A stretch of 64,000 nucleotides of DNA from Paenibacillus sp. IHBB 10380 (GTDB lineage Bacteria; Bacillota; Bacilli; Paenibacillales; Paenibacillaceae): the NCBI RefSeq assembly GCF_000949425.1, contig NZ_CP010976.1, positions 1,302,001 through 1,366,000 on the forward strand, read 5' to 3'. The number at the start of each line of letters is the position of its first letter. Positions within the stretch are counted from its first letter, which is position 1. Below the pieces are notes generated by a model. That model was not told the origin of the DNA, searched no databases, and worked only from the letters and a program-made list of their open reading frames with translations. Shown here piece by piece: positions 18,148-27,651 of this stretch. Position numbers and translations under genes: made by a program.

Positions 18148-19116
18148 GTGATAACTAGAGCGGGTAAAATCATTCTGTCTGTGGAGAATGTAAAGAAAAG
18201 AATAGGCAGAAAGTGGATTATTAAGGATATTACCTTTGATGTAAGACAAGGAGAAATATTTGGATTCTTAGGGCCTAATGGAGCGGGCAAGACGACAACG
18301 ATTCGCATGCTGGTAGATTTAATTAAACCGACTAGTGGCATGATTAAAGTATGTGGTTATGATGTGAATCGAGATCAGGAAAAGGCGTTGCAATATGTAG
18401 GCTCGATTGTTGAAAATCCAGAAGTATATACCTATTTAACGGGATGGGAGAATTTAGAACATTTTGCTCGGATGCAGCATGGTGTGGATGCTAATCGAAT
18501 TCAAGAGGTTGTTGATATTGTAAGACTAGATCAACGCATTCATGATAAAGTTCGCACTTATTCACTTGGTATGAGACAACGCCTAGGTATTGCTCAAGCC
18601 CTTCTTGGACGACCTAGGCTACTTATTCTAGATGAGCCAACGAATGGACTTGATCCAAAAGGGATCAAAGAATTGCGTTTATTCATTAGGCAGTTGGCTG
18701 AAGAAGGATTAGCTGTTCTCGTATCCAGTCATTTACTGAGTGAAATTCAGTTGTTATGTGATCGCGTGGCTATTATAAGTCAAGGACGTGTACTAGCTGT
18801 AGGTGATGTGGAGGAATTGGTATCCCAAAATGCTGAGTATGTGATCTGGGATTTAGAGCCTACGGACCTCGGAATAGATATTCTATCTCACTATGACGGA
18901 GTTCAAGTCGTTGAAGGGGTTGAGTACTTGTTGGACGACTCCATTATTGCTGGCATGGCACCCGGGGCGATTGTTACTCAGAATGGGGAAGAGGTTATTC
19001 CTGAAATCATCACGCAGCTAGTATCTTCCGGTGTTCAGGTGAAAGGTGTGAATAAGATTAATCCAACACTAGAACAACTATTCTTAAAAATGACAGAAGG
19101 TGAAAACATTGAGTAG
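18148..19116 (+). CDS. ABC transporter ATP-binding protein (BcrA/CcmA type)
   Basis: This 322-residue ATPase has Walker A GPNGAGKTT, signature YSLGMRQRLG, Walker B LLILDEPTNG and the H-loop SSHLLSE. The C-terminal 100 residues are the accessory domain common in exporters of the BcrA/NatA type. The start is GTG 18148 with AGAAGGGAG upstream. It forms a transporter with the overlapping permease gene. Substrate unknown; antibiotic, sodium or lipid export are all seen in the family. Confidence 0.9.
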   Translation: MITRAGKIILSVENVKKRIGRKWIIKDITFDVRQGEIFGFLGPNGAGKTTTIRMLVDLIKPTSGMIKVCGYDVNRDQEKALQYVGSIVENPEVYTYLTGWENLEHFARMQHGVDANRIQEVVDIVRLDQRIHDKVRTYSLGMRQRLGIAQALLGRPRLLILDEPTNGLDPKGIKELRLFIRQLAEEGLAVLVSSHLLSEIQLLCDRVAIISQGRVLAVGDVEELVSQNAEYVIWDLEPTDLGIDILSHYDGVQVVEGVEYLLDDSIIAGMAPGAIVTQNGEEVIPEIITQLVSSGVQVKGVNKINPTLEQLFLKMTEGENIE

Positions 19117-20098
19117 TGTGCTACCTTTAATCCAGAACGAATGTATCAAAATTATTAAGAAAAAGCGTTTCTATGTGATTTTACTTATTTTGCTTATCCT
19201 CGTTCCCATGTTTACATATGCACAAATGCGTTCTTCTGAGCATAGCCGTAAAAATTTCAATGGTGACTGGAGATTAGAAGTACAGCAGCAAATTACAGAC
19301 AACGAGAACTCCTTAGGTAGCAATCGTATACCAGAAGAATGGAAGAAATACAGACTTATTTTCGTACAGCAGCTCCAATACTATTTAGACAATGATGTGA
19401 ATCCCAAAGAGCCCAACGGGGTAACCTTCACAAGAGAATTCATGAATAATTCGATTTCTTTATTTATTCCTTTATTAATTATGGCGGTTGCATCGGATAT
19501 TGTCTCAGGTGAGCGAACATCTGGAACGATTAAGATGCTGTTGACAAGACCGGTTAAAAGATGGAAAGTACTCTTGAGTAAACTAATAGCGCTCATTATG
19601 TTCGTATCGTTAATTGTGGTGTCCACATTCTTGATTAGTTATCTAGTATCGGGATTATTTTTTGGATATAAAGGATTCAATCTCCCCGTGTTTACAGGCT
19701 TCCAGATTCAGGGCTCTGACGTAGATATGTCCGCTGTACATGCGGTGCCCCAGTGGCTGTATATTGTGATGCAATGTGGATTGATCTGGTTCGTCAGTGT
19801 GACTGTAGCTATGCTTGCTTTCATGGTATCCGTATTGGTTAAGAGTACAGCAGCAAGTATTGTCGTCATGATGGCAGCGCTCATAGCGGGTACTATTCTC
19901 ACAAATATGGCATCAGCATGGACCAGCGCTAAGTACTTTTTTATGGTAAACTTACAGCTTACGAATTATTTGTCTGGTAGTCCTGCTCCAATTGAGGGGA
20001 TGAATCTTAATTTTTCGTTGATGGTATTAGGCATTTGGGCAGTTGCTTCCATCATTGTTTCTTTCACCGTCTTTACGAAAAGGGATATCTTGAATTAA
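19109..20098 (+). CDS. ABC-2 type permease
   Basis: This membrane protein of about 329 residues has six predicted helices. The first is at about 18-38, followed by a large extracellular loop (about 40-110) and five helices packed toward the C-terminus, the ABC2_membrane layout. The start is TTG 19109, 7 bases after AAGGTG and overlapping the ATPase stop. The upstream in-frame GTG at 19100 lies inside the ribosome binding site. It partners the preceding ATPase. Confidence 0.87.
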   Translation: MSSVLPLIQNECIKIIKKKRFYVILLILLILVPMFTYAQMRSSEHSRKNFNGDWRLEVQQQITDNENSLGSNRIPEEWKKYRLIFVQQLQYYLDNDVNPKEPNGVTFTREFMNNSISLFIPLLIMAVASDIVSGERTSGTIKMLLTRPVKRWKVLLSKLIALIMFVSLIVVSTFLISYLVSGLFFGYKGFNLPVFTGFQIQGSDVDMSAVHAVPQWLYIVMQCGLIWFVSVTVAMLAFMVSVLVKSTAASIVVMMAALIAGTILTNMASAWTSAKYFFMVNLQLTNYLSGSPAPIEGMNLNFSLMVLGIWAVASIIVSFTVFTKRDILN

Positions 20099-20114
20099 AA
20101 TGGACAAGGATAAC

Positions 20115-20145
20115 AAAACATCTGTTTGTATCTGGATGTTTTTTA
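20115..20145 (+). terminator. Terminator before parE
   Basis: AAAACATC with GATGTTTTTT around an 11-base loop. Confidence 0.8.
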
Positions 20146-20178
20146 TTCTACATAAAGTGTTACAAAGGAGGAGCATGA

Positions 20179-22161
20179 ATGGTCGAGGAGATCGATTTGT
20201 CTGCAGGGTCATCTAAGAGTGGTGATACAAGCCAAACTGGGTATGAGGCAGACGACATTCAAGTGCTCGAAGGTCTGGTTGCAGTACGCAAACGGCCAGG
20301 AATGTATATTGGCAGTACGAGTGCATCGGGACTTCATCATCTGTTGTGGGAAATTGTGGATAATGCCGTTGACGAACATCTTGCCAAATACTGCACGAGA
20401 ATTGATATAACGCTACACAAGGATGGATCGGTGACTGTTCAAGATAATGGTCGCGGAATTCCAACAGGAATGCATAAAACAGGTATACCTACACCACAGG
20501 TTGTATTTACGATCCTGCATGCAGGAGGTAAATTTGGTGGTTCAGGTTATAAGAAATCAGGCGGTCTTCATGGTGTCGGAGCCTCCGTTACGAATGCATT
20601 ATCTGAATGGTTGGAGGTTGAAATTTATCGTGAAGGTAAAATTCATCGCCAACGTTTTGAATATTGGGTGGACAAAAAAGGAATAGAACATGTTGGAGAA
20701 CCTGTCGGTGGACTTGAGCAATTAGGGAATACCAACAAGACAGGATCAAAGATTACATTCAAGCCTGATATTCGCGTGTTTCACGCTGGAATTCAGTTCA
20801 ATTACGAGACACTTGCAGATCGGTTGCAGGAACTCGCATTTTTGAACTCAGGTCTTCGAATTACACTTAAAGATAATCGGTCTGACAAGCAAGATGAATT
20901 TCTTTATGAGGGCGGCGCAAGTCAATTCGTAGAATTCCTTAATGAAGGAAAAGATGTACTACATGATGTTATTCATTTTAATGCGGAAAAAGATGATGTA
21001 GAGGTTGAAGTAGCCCTCCAGTATAATGCTGGGTATACGGAGACGTTAGCATCCTTTGTTAACTCTATTCCAACTCGGGGTGGAGGAACACATGAAACGG
21101 GCTTCAAGACGGCTTATACACGTGTGATGAATGATTATGCGCGCAAAACAAACCTGCTCAAAGAGAAGGATAAGAATCTCGAAGGTAGCGATTTGCGTGA
21201 AGGCATGATGACAGTCATCAGTGTTAAAATGTCCGATGTAGAATTTGTTGGTCAGACGAAAGATCAGCTAGGAAGCGCGTCTGCACGTAGTACGGTTGAT
21301 GCTATCGTTTCGGAGAATATGCAGATTTTCTTAGAAGAGAATCCACAGGTGGCACAGACTCTAATTAAGAAATCGGTTCAAGCATCTAAAGCGCGAGAAG
21401 CTGCGCGTAAAGCACGTGATGATATGCGAACCGGGAAGAAGCGGAGTGAAAGTTCCAATCTGAATGGTAAACTTACACCAGCACAGTCTAAAGACGTCAC
21501 TCGCACAGAGCTTTTCATTGTGGAAGGAGATTCTGCAGGGGGATCGGCTAAACAGGGGCGTGACTCAAAGATTCAAGCTATTTTACCTCTAAAAGGTAAA
21601 CCTCTCAATCCTGAAAAGGCTAAACTTGCAGAAGTTCTGAAGAATGAAGAATATCGCGCTATCGTATCTGCTATTGGAGCAGGCATTGGAACGGATTTCG
21701 AAGTGGAAGATAGCAATTATTCTAAAGTTATTATTATGACGGATGCGGATACAGACGGGGCTCATATTCAAGTGCTATTACTGACATTCTTTTATCGCTA
21801 TATGAAGCCGCTTATCGACGCTGGACGGGTGTTCATTGCTCAGCCTCCACTGTACAAGATAACACGTAAATCGGGTAAGCTTGAGACGATGCGTTATGCT
21901 TGGAGTGATGAAGAGCTACAGAATTATTTGAAAGAATTCGGAAGTAAATTTGAATTACAACGTTATAAAGGACTCGGTGAGATGAATCCTGAGCAATTAT
22001 GGGAGACGACGATGAATCCCGAATCGAGAACGCTGCTTAAAGTGCAGATCGTAGATGCAGCCAAAGCTGAACGACGCGTCTCGACATTGATGGGTGACAA
22101 AGTTGATCCGCGCAAACGGTGGATTGTAGATAACGTGGACTTTACAGATGTTGAGGAATAG
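20179..22161 (+). CDS. parE: DNA topoisomerase IV subunit B
   Basis: The 660-residue ATPase subunit of topoisomerase IV decatenates sister chromosomes. It shows the GHKL ATP site (EIVDNAVDEH, DNGRGIPTG, GGLHGVGASV), the transducer domain (QTKDQLGS), and the TOPRIM domain (EGDSAGGSAKQGRD, MTDADTDGAHI). The C-terminus RKRWI matches GyrB/ParE ends. Length and the absence of GyrB insertions suit Firmicute ParE, and adjacent parC settles it. AAGGAGGAGC precedes ATG 20179. The 20 N-terminal Ser/Gly-rich residues are an unaligned extension. Confidence 0.96.
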   Translation: MVEEIDLSAGSSKSGDTSQTGYEADDIQVLEGLVAVRKRPGMYIGSTSASGLHHLLWEIVDNAVDEHLAKYCTRIDITLHKDGSVTVQDNGRGIPTGMHKTGIPTPQVVFTILHAGGKFGGSGYKKSGGLHGVGASVTNALSEWLEVEIYREGKIHRQRFEYWVDKKGIEHVGEPVGGLEQLGNTNKTGSKITFKPDIRVFHAGIQFNYETLADRLQELAFLNSGLRITLKDNRSDKQDEFLYEGGASQFVEFLNEGKDVLHDVIHFNAEKDDVEVEVALQYNAGYTETLASFVNSIPTRGGGTHETGFKTAYTRVMNDYARKTNLLKEKDKNLEGSDLREGMMTVISVKMSDVEFVGQTKDQLGSASARSTVDAIVSENMQIFLEENPQVAQTLIKKSVQASKAREAARKARDDMRTGKKRSESSNLNGKLTPAQSKDVTRTELFIVEGDSAGGSAKQGRDSKIQAILPLKGKPLNPEKAKLAEVLKNEEYRAIVSAIGAGIGTDFEVEDSNYSKVIIMTDADTDGAHIQVLLLTFFYRYMKPLIDAGRVFIAQPPLYKITRKSGKLETMRYAWSDEELQNYLKEFGSKFELQRYKGLGEMNPEQLWETTMNPESRTLLKVQIVDAAKAERRVSTLMGDKVDPRKRWIVDNVDFTDVEE

Positions 22162-22172
22162 AAGGTGAATTT

Positions 22173-24605
22173 GTGAGCTTATCAGAAGAATATCTACCGG
22201 CATATTTAGAAGAGGTCGTGGGAGATCGCTTTGGTCGGTACTCTAAATATATTATTCAAGATCGCGCAATTCCAGACGTTAGAGATGGGCTGAAGCCTGT
22301 TCAGCGGCGCATCCTGTATTCGATGTATGACTCTGGCAACATGCCAGATAAGCCTTATCGCAAGTCAGCTAAGGCAGTGGGTGATGTGATGGGGAATTAT
22401 CATCCTCATGGAGATTCATCCATTTATGACGGTATGGTGCGCATGGCACAACCATGGAAGATGGGACATGTTCTTATTGATGGTCACGGAAACTGGGGCT
22501 CTATCGATGATGATCCAGCTGCAGCAATGCGTTACACGGAGGCTCGCTTGTCCCCGATCGCTTTAGAATTGTTAAGAGATATTGAGAAAGGGACAGTGCT
22601 GTACAAGGATAATTTCGATAATACAACACAAGAGCCTGTCGTTCTCCCTTCTCGTTATCCGAATCTGCTCGTAAACGGTGCAAGCGGTATTTCTGCCGGT
22701 TTTGCAACGGAAATTCCACCACATAACTTGCGTGAAGTTATTGATGCTTGTATAGCGGTTATGCAAAAGCCAGAGATTGAGCTTGAAGAGCTCATGACTT
22801 TTATTAAAGGTCCTGACTTCCCCATTGGTGGACTCATTATGGGTGGAGATGGCATTATGGATGCCTATCGCACAGGTAAAGGTCGGATCTATTTAAGATC
22901 AAAGACAGATATCGAATTTATGCGTGGTGGTAAACAGCAAATCGTGATTACAGAAATTCCTTTTCAAATTGTTAAATCACGACTTGTTACAGCTATGGAG
23001 AATATCCGCTTAGAGAAAAAAGTAGAGGGTATCGCTGAAGTTCGTGATGAGAGTGGACGAGAAGGATTGCGTATTGTAATTGAGCTCAAGAAGGATGCCG
23101 ATGCACAGGGAATTTTAGCGTATTTGCTCAAGAAAACAGACTTACAAATTACGTACAATTTTAATATGGTCGCCATTGTTAACAAAGCGCCTCAACAGCT
23201 TGGACTTAAACCGATATTAAATGCTTATATTGCCCATCAACGTGAGGTAGTGACGCGTAGAACTCAGTATGATCTAGATAAGGCGGAAGATCGCTTACAT
23301 GTCTTAGAAGGGCTTGTGAAGGCTCTTAACATACTGGATGAAGTCATAGCAGCGATCAAGGCTTCTAAGAACCGTCAGGATGCTCAGAACAACTTACAAT
23401 GGATGTTTGGCTTTACAGAGCGTCAAGCAGATTCCATTCTTACTTTGCAGCTATATCGTATTACGAACTTGGAAATTACAACATTGCAAAAAGAAATGGA
23501 TGAGATTCATAAGAAAGTTACGAATCTGCGTGCTATTCTTGAGAGTGACAAGAAGCTTATTGCCCTCATTCGCAAAGAGTTGATGGAGATCAGAGAGAAA
23601 TACGGTGTAGATCGTAGATCCGCTATTCAAGGTGAAGTGGAAGAGATCAAAGTTAATCTTGAAGTGATGGTGAACAGCGAAGATGTTCTCGTGACTTTAT
23701 CCAAAGACGGTTATATTAAGCGTACTAGCATGCAGTCATTTACACGTTCGGGTGGTGAGAGGGAAACGTCTGGCGTTAAGGATGGCGATTACATCAAGAG
23801 AGTATTTGAGATTAATACCCTTGAGAAACTACTCGTCTTTACGCAAAAGGGACAATATTTCTTATTGCCTGTTCACCAAATTCCTGAATTCAAATGGAAA
23901 GAGGCTGGAACAGCTATTGTTAACGTCATTCATTTATCTAAAGAAGATGTCATTATTGGTGTAATCCCTATATCCAATTTTGAAGAATCAGATAAGAGCC
24001 TGGTGTTTGTGACAAGAAAAGGTCAAGTTAAGCGTACCGAACTGAAAGAGTATATGACAAGTAGGTCTAATGCTGTTGCAGCGTGCAAAGTGTCAGAAGG
24101 GGATGAAGTTCTGTCTGTCACACTCAGCGATGGTAGTAAAGACATCCTTCTGATCAGTAAAGAGGGTATGAGTATTCGCTTCCCTGAACAAGAAGTGAAC
24201 CCAATGGGCCGTGTGTCCGGAGGTGTACGAGGTATTCAATTACGTGATGGAGATGAAATTGTGTCCTCATTATGGGTCAAAGACGATGAGGGTGAGATTC
24301 TAACGCTAAGTGATATTGGTTACGGCAAACGTTCACTTCTAGTCGATTATATTCCTCAAAGTCGTGGTGGCAAAGGCGTAGTGACGTTCGAGTTCAAAGA
24401 AGGTAAAAGAGTTCGTCCTAATGGTAGCCGATTGGTCGGTGCGTTCTATTGTAAGGATGCCCTGCAGATTGTTGCAGTTAGTGTAGTAGGGAATATGTAC
24501 ACTTTCTCTTCCGAACAATCACCGATCTCTGATCGCAAATCAGTAGGTAAACAGTTGATTCAACTGGATAAGAATGATGCGGTTTCAGATTTATTTATAA
24601 TGTGA
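22173..24605 (+). CDS. parC: DNA topoisomerase IV subunit A
   Basis: The 810-residue cleavage subunit pairs with ParE. The winged-helix and tower domains are recognised by VRDGLKPVQRRILYSM, the quinolone-resistance region HPHGDSSIYD (serines at the usual resistance position unchanged), and the catalytic Tyr in AAMRYTEARLS. The C-terminal beta-pinwheel (about 500-810) carries repeated blade motifs such as GYIKRTSMQSF and GQVKRTELKEY. The start is GTG 22173, 11 bases after the parE stop, with AAGGTG upstream. It forms an operon with parE. Confidence 0.96.
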   Translation: MSLSEEYLPAYLEEVVGDRFGRYSKYIIQDRAIPDVRDGLKPVQRRILYSMYDSGNMPDKPYRKSAKAVGDVMGNYHPHGDSSIYDGMVRMAQPWKMGHVLIDGHGNWGSIDDDPAAAMRYTEARLSPIALELLRDIEKGTVLYKDNFDNTTQEPVVLPSRYPNLLVNGASGISAGFATEIPPHNLREVIDACIAVMQKPEIELEELMTFIKGPDFPIGGLIMGGDGIMDAYRTGKGRIYLRSKTDIEFMRGGKQQIVITEIPFQIVKSRLVTAMENIRLEKKVEGIAEVRDESGREGLRIVIELKKDADAQGILAYLLKKTDLQITYNFNMVAIVNKAPQQLGLKPILNAYIAHQREVVTRRTQYDLDKAEDRLHVLEGLVKALNILDEVIAAIKASKNRQDAQNNLQWMFGFTERQADSILTLQLYRITNLEITTLQKEMDEIHKKVTNLRAILESDKKLIALIRKELMEIREKYGVDRRSAIQGEVEEIKVNLEVMVNSEDVLVTLSKDGYIKRTSMQSFTRSGGERETSGVKDGDYIKRVFEINTLEKLLVFTQKGQYFLLPVHQIPEFKWKEAGTAIVNVIHLSKEDVIIGVIPISNFEESDKSLVFVTRKGQVKRTELKEYMTSRSNAVAACKVSEGDEVLSVTLSDGSKDILLISKEGMSIRFPEQEVNPMGRVSGGVRGIQLRDGDEIVSSLWVKDDEGEILTLSDIGYGKRSLLVDYIPQSRGGKGVVTFEFKEGKRVRPNGSRLVGAFYCKDALQIVAVSVVGNMYTFSSEQSPISDRKSVGKQLIQLDKNDAVSDLFIM

Positions 24606-24628
24606 TCTTAAGTGCAGTTCATTGATAT

Positions 24629-24672
24629 AACAAGGGCATCCGGCTGGTTAACAGTAAGGATGCCTTGTTTGT
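24629..24672 (+). terminator. Terminator after parEC
   Basis: AACAAGGGCATCC with GGATGCCTTGTT around a 16-base loop, followed by TTGTG. Confidence 0.85.
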
Positions 24673-24806
24673 GAATTGGGATTATTATACTTTAATATAA
24701 GTATTTTTATGATCTAGGAAGGAAATGGAACAAAAATCGCGAAAATTTAATGTTATGAACTACTACCGTTAATAATCAAATAAGATGGAGAAAGGTAGGA
24801 ATACAG

Positions 24807-25217
24807 TTGCAAACTTCTGATTTCGCGAAATTATGGTCCAAACTAAGCAAAGATTATAAATTGCATATGGAGAGCGAGTTAGCACCTGTACTAACGGAAT
24901 CTCAACTTATTGTACTCGAAGTTATTGTGGAACATGGGACAATGAAGCCATCAGATCTGATCCCCTATTTAACAACTAGCCCAGCAGCAGTAACGATGCT
25001 TATAGATCGGATGGAGAAGAATGGATTGCTGGAGCGAGAGCGGGACAGACACGATCGTCGGATAGTCTGGATAAATATCTCAGACAAAGGCAAGCAGGAA
25101 GCAGAACGAGGTAGTCAAATTCGTGACGCTTTTCTTTCAACGGTGTTAAATCGAATTTCATCTCATAATCAACAGTTGCTGATCTATCTTCTTGGCAAAA
25201 TAACAGCCACCCCTTAA
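24807..25217 (+). CDS. MarR-family transcriptional regulator
   Basis: This 136-residue winged-helix repressor shows the MarR core: an HTH (MKPSDLIPYLTTSPAAVTMLI) and the wing with the typical ERERDRHDRRIVWINIS pattern. TTG 24807 is the only start that keeps the first helix; GAAAGGTAGG lies upstream. It precedes an MFS transporter by about 90 bases in the same direction and probably controls it. The ligand is unknown. Confidence 0.88.
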   Translation: MQTSDFAKLWSKLSKDYKLHMESELAPVLTESQLIVLEVIVEHGTMKPSDLIPYLTTSPAAVTMLIDRMEKNGLLERERDRHDRRIVWINISDKGKQEAERGSQIRDAFLSTVLNRISSHNQQLLIYLLGKITATP

Positions 25218-25308
25218 ATACGATAAACTTGAATAGCTACAGCGAATGAGTCTATAAACTTAGGGGAAATATAGAAACATAGTGAGGACAGAAAAGGAAG
25301 TCATACAT

Positions 25309-26529
25309 ATGAACAAAATGGAAATGCTTCGTCATCCCAAACAACGTAAATTACTGTTCGGAGTGGGCCTTAGCTGGCTATTCGACGCGATGGATGTAGG
25401 TATCATTTCATTTATCGTTGCGGCTCTTCGAGAGGAATGGACCCTAACGGCTGGTCAGGTTGGATTTCTTACAAGCATAAGCTCCTTGGGTATGGTTCTT
25501 GGCGCTGCATTGGCGGGAGTCATGGCGGATCGTTATGGACGTAAAGCTATTTTATTGTGGACGTTATTAATATTCTCAATTGCGAGTGGGTTATCTGCTT
25601 TAGCTACAGGCTTTGGTGTGCTGTGTTTACTTCGCTTTATATCAGGCATTGGACTCGGAGGCGAGCTACCCGTAGCTTCGACACTTGTATCTGAATCCAT
25701 GCCTGCCAAAGATCGTGGACGAGCTGTAGTGCTTCTTGAGAGTTTTTGGGCAGTAGGTTGGATCTGTGCTGCACTTATTGCCTATTTTATTATTCCCAAA
25801 TATGGTTGGCAAGCGGCTTTCGTCATTGGGGCTCTTCCTGCGATATACGCTCTTTATCTAAGACGTGCGATTGAAGATCCTCCACGTTTTATCAAACAAA
25901 AGGGTATACACAAAGCTACTTTTCGGGAAAAAGTAGTACAGGTATGGTCGCATGAGTATCGCAGGTCCACGATCATGCTGTGGATCTTATGGTTCACCGT
26001 CGTATTCTCTTATTATGGGATGTTCTTATGGTTACCAACGGTTATGACCATGAAAGGATTTAGTTTGATCAAGAGTTTTGAATATGTGTTGATTATGACG
26101 TTAGCTCAATTACCGGGATATTTCACAGCGGCATATTTCATTGAGAAATTTGGACGGAAATTCGTCCTCGTGACGTATTTGGTGATGACGGCTCTAAGTG
26201 CAGCATGGTTTGGATACTCAACATCTGTAGGTATGTTGATTACGTCGGGCATTTTCTTATCCTTTTTTAACTTAGGAGCTTGGGGTGGACTGTATGCCTA
26301 TAGTCCTGAGTTATATCCTACAAAGGTTCGAACGACAGGAGTAGGACTTGCTACGGCAATGGGGCGTGTGGGTGGCGTTATTGCACCACTGCTAGTAGGA
26401 TTATTAGTTTCTAGAGGGACGGGGATCAATGTTATCTTTATGATGTTCTTCGTGATCATTCTTATCGGAGCTTCTGCTGTGTTCTTCCTAGGTAAAGAGA
26501 CAAAGGGAATGGAACTGGTGGATGATTAG
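25309..26529 (+). CDS. MFS transporter (sugar/aromatic-acid porter type)
   Basis: This protein of about 406 residues has 12 predicted membrane helices and the MFS loop motif DRYGRKAILL (between helices 2 and 3) repeated in the second half as EKFGRKFVL. PESRG-like and YSPELYPTKVRTTGVG patterns place it near the metabolite:H+ symporters (sugar, benzoate). ATG 25309 is chosen because AAAAGGAAG precedes it; the upstream GTG at 25282 lacks a site. It is likely regulated by the MarR gene in front. The substrate cannot be read. Confidence 0.88.
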   Translation: MNKMEMLRHPKQRKLLFGVGLSWLFDAMDVGIISFIVAALREEWTLTAGQVGFLTSISSLGMVLGAALAGVMADRYGRKAILLWTLLIFSIASGLSALATGFGVLCLLRFISGIGLGGELPVASTLVSESMPAKDRGRAVVLLESFWAVGWICAALIAYFIIPKYGWQAAFVIGALPAIYALYLRRAIEDPPRFIKQKGIHKATFREKVVQVWSHEYRRSTIMLWILWFTVVFSYYGMFLWLPTVMTMKGFSLIKSFEYVLIMTLAQLPGYFTAAYFIEKFGRKFVLVTYLVMTALSAAWFGYSTSVGMLITSGIFLSFFNLGAWGGLYAYSPELYPTKVRTTGVGLATAMGRVGGVIAPLLVGLLVSRGTGINVIFMMFFVIILIGASAVFFLGKETKGMELVDD

Positions 26530-26580
26530 TCGCTAGAGAAGCGGGAAATCAATTGATACTAAAAACATAGAGAGCAAATG

Positions 26581-26612
26581 AAAACCTGTTCATAAATGAA
26601 CAGGTTGGTTTT
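26581..26612. terminator. Bidirectional terminator between MFS gene and acidic-protein gene
   Basis: AACCTGTTCA with TGAACAGGTT around four bases, flanked by AAAA on the left and TTTT on the right. It serves two convergent genes. Confidence 0.85.
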
Positions 26613-26659
26613 GTGTCGTATGTCCGTTCAAGGAGAAGGGAGTTATAATACCTTATCGT

Positions 26660-26845
26660 TTAGAGTGAATCTTCTTCAGAGTCTTCTTCCTCATCTTCAT
26701 CATCGAGAGCTTCCTCATCCGCTTCATCTTCCTCGTATTCTTCTTCAGCTGCTGCTGTTTCTTCCGTAGCTTCTGCAATCGGATCGTTTAACTCAGATGC
26801 TTCTACTTCATCTTCTAGAACGATTTCATTTTCTAATTCGCTCAT
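26660..26845 (-). CDS. Extremely acidic 61-residue protein
   Basis: This small minus-strand gene has GGAGGG placed 7 bases before its ATG and a shared terminator downstream, so it looks genuine. Of 61 residues 33 are Asp or Glu, and there is no Lys, Arg or His. The C-terminal half is almost pure E/D with Ala and Ser, probably disordered. No domain is recognised. Acidic tails like this occur in DNA mimics, chaperones for basic proteins and metal-binding peptides. No partner gene is adjacent: a MFS gene lies on one side, an ECF sigma gene diverges on the other. Confidence 0.7.
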   Translation of the reverse strand: MSELENEIVLEDEVEASELNDPIAEATEETAAAEEEYEEDEADEEALDDEDEEEDSEEDSL

Positions 26846-27090
26846 ATTAATCCCTCCGTTTATACACTTAGTTCACCTAAGCGCAGTTCAAATATATCAT
26901 TCCACTATTGAAAAAAGTTGTCATTTCAAGCAGGGAATTTATAATAATTTTCCGCTAAATTTTGATGATTTATTACTAATATCTATTGATTATTAGCTCA
27001 TAGTAGTCAGTTTTTGTAGGCTTATAGAATGAACCTTTTTCTGTGGTTATTTGTTTATGATATATATCTAACTTGAAGGGGGGGAGACGT

Positions 27091-27651
27091 TTGACAGATC
27101 AGGAATTGTTTCAAATGTACAACAAAGATGTGTATAAAACCTGTTATTACATGCTACACAATGCCTCTGATGCAGAAGATGTGTGCCACGATGTATTTAT
27201 CACCGTATTTAGGCAGGATTGGCGGCGAATCGAATATATCAAAACGTGGTTAATGAGAGTAACCGCTAATCAGTGCCTGAATCATTTGAAGAGAAATCGT
27301 AGTTTGAAAATGAAGGAGCAAATGAATCAACAGCTCTCGCATGGATCTTTTGGTAAATCTATTGATTCGGTCATAGAAGAACGTGAAACAGCCGAGGAAT
27401 GGAGCGGGTTTATGAGCCAACTGCCGCATAAGATTCGGGTAGTGATATCCTTAAGATTTGTGAATGATTCGAGCTTATCTGAGATATCGGAAATTTTGCA
27501 AATACCCTTAGGTACAGTTAAATCAAGGCTGCACAAGGGCATTAAATTGATGAGAAAAATATTGGATGAGCATGGTTATGAAGAGCCTAGGGAGGAGAAA
27601 ATGGATGGAAAACGTAGAGAAAATACTCTCGTATCACTTAAACGAGGATAA
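27091..27651 (+). CDS. ECF-type RNA polymerase sigma factor
   Basis: The sigma factor of about 186 residues has region 2 (YNKDVYKTCYYMLHN, DAEDVCHDVFITVFR, IKTWLMRVTANQCLNHLKR) and region 4 (LPHKIRVVISLRF, SEISEILQIPLGTVKSRLHKG). TTG 27091 is preferred over TTG 27073, because GGGGGGGAGA lies between them at the right distance. It overlaps the anti-sigma gene by 47 bases, a common arrangement for tight coupling. A promoter it may recognise itself could lie in the AT-rich region just upstream, but I could not fix it. Confidence 0.93.
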   Translation: MTDQELFQMYNKDVYKTCYYMLHNASDAEDVCHDVFITVFRQDWRRIEYIKTWLMRVTANQCLNHLKRNRSLKMKEQMNQQLSHGSFGKSIDSVIEERETAEEWSGFMSQLPHKIRVVISLRFVNDSSLSEISEILQIPLGTVKSRLHKGIKLMRKILDEHGYEEPREEKMDGKRRENTLVSLKRG

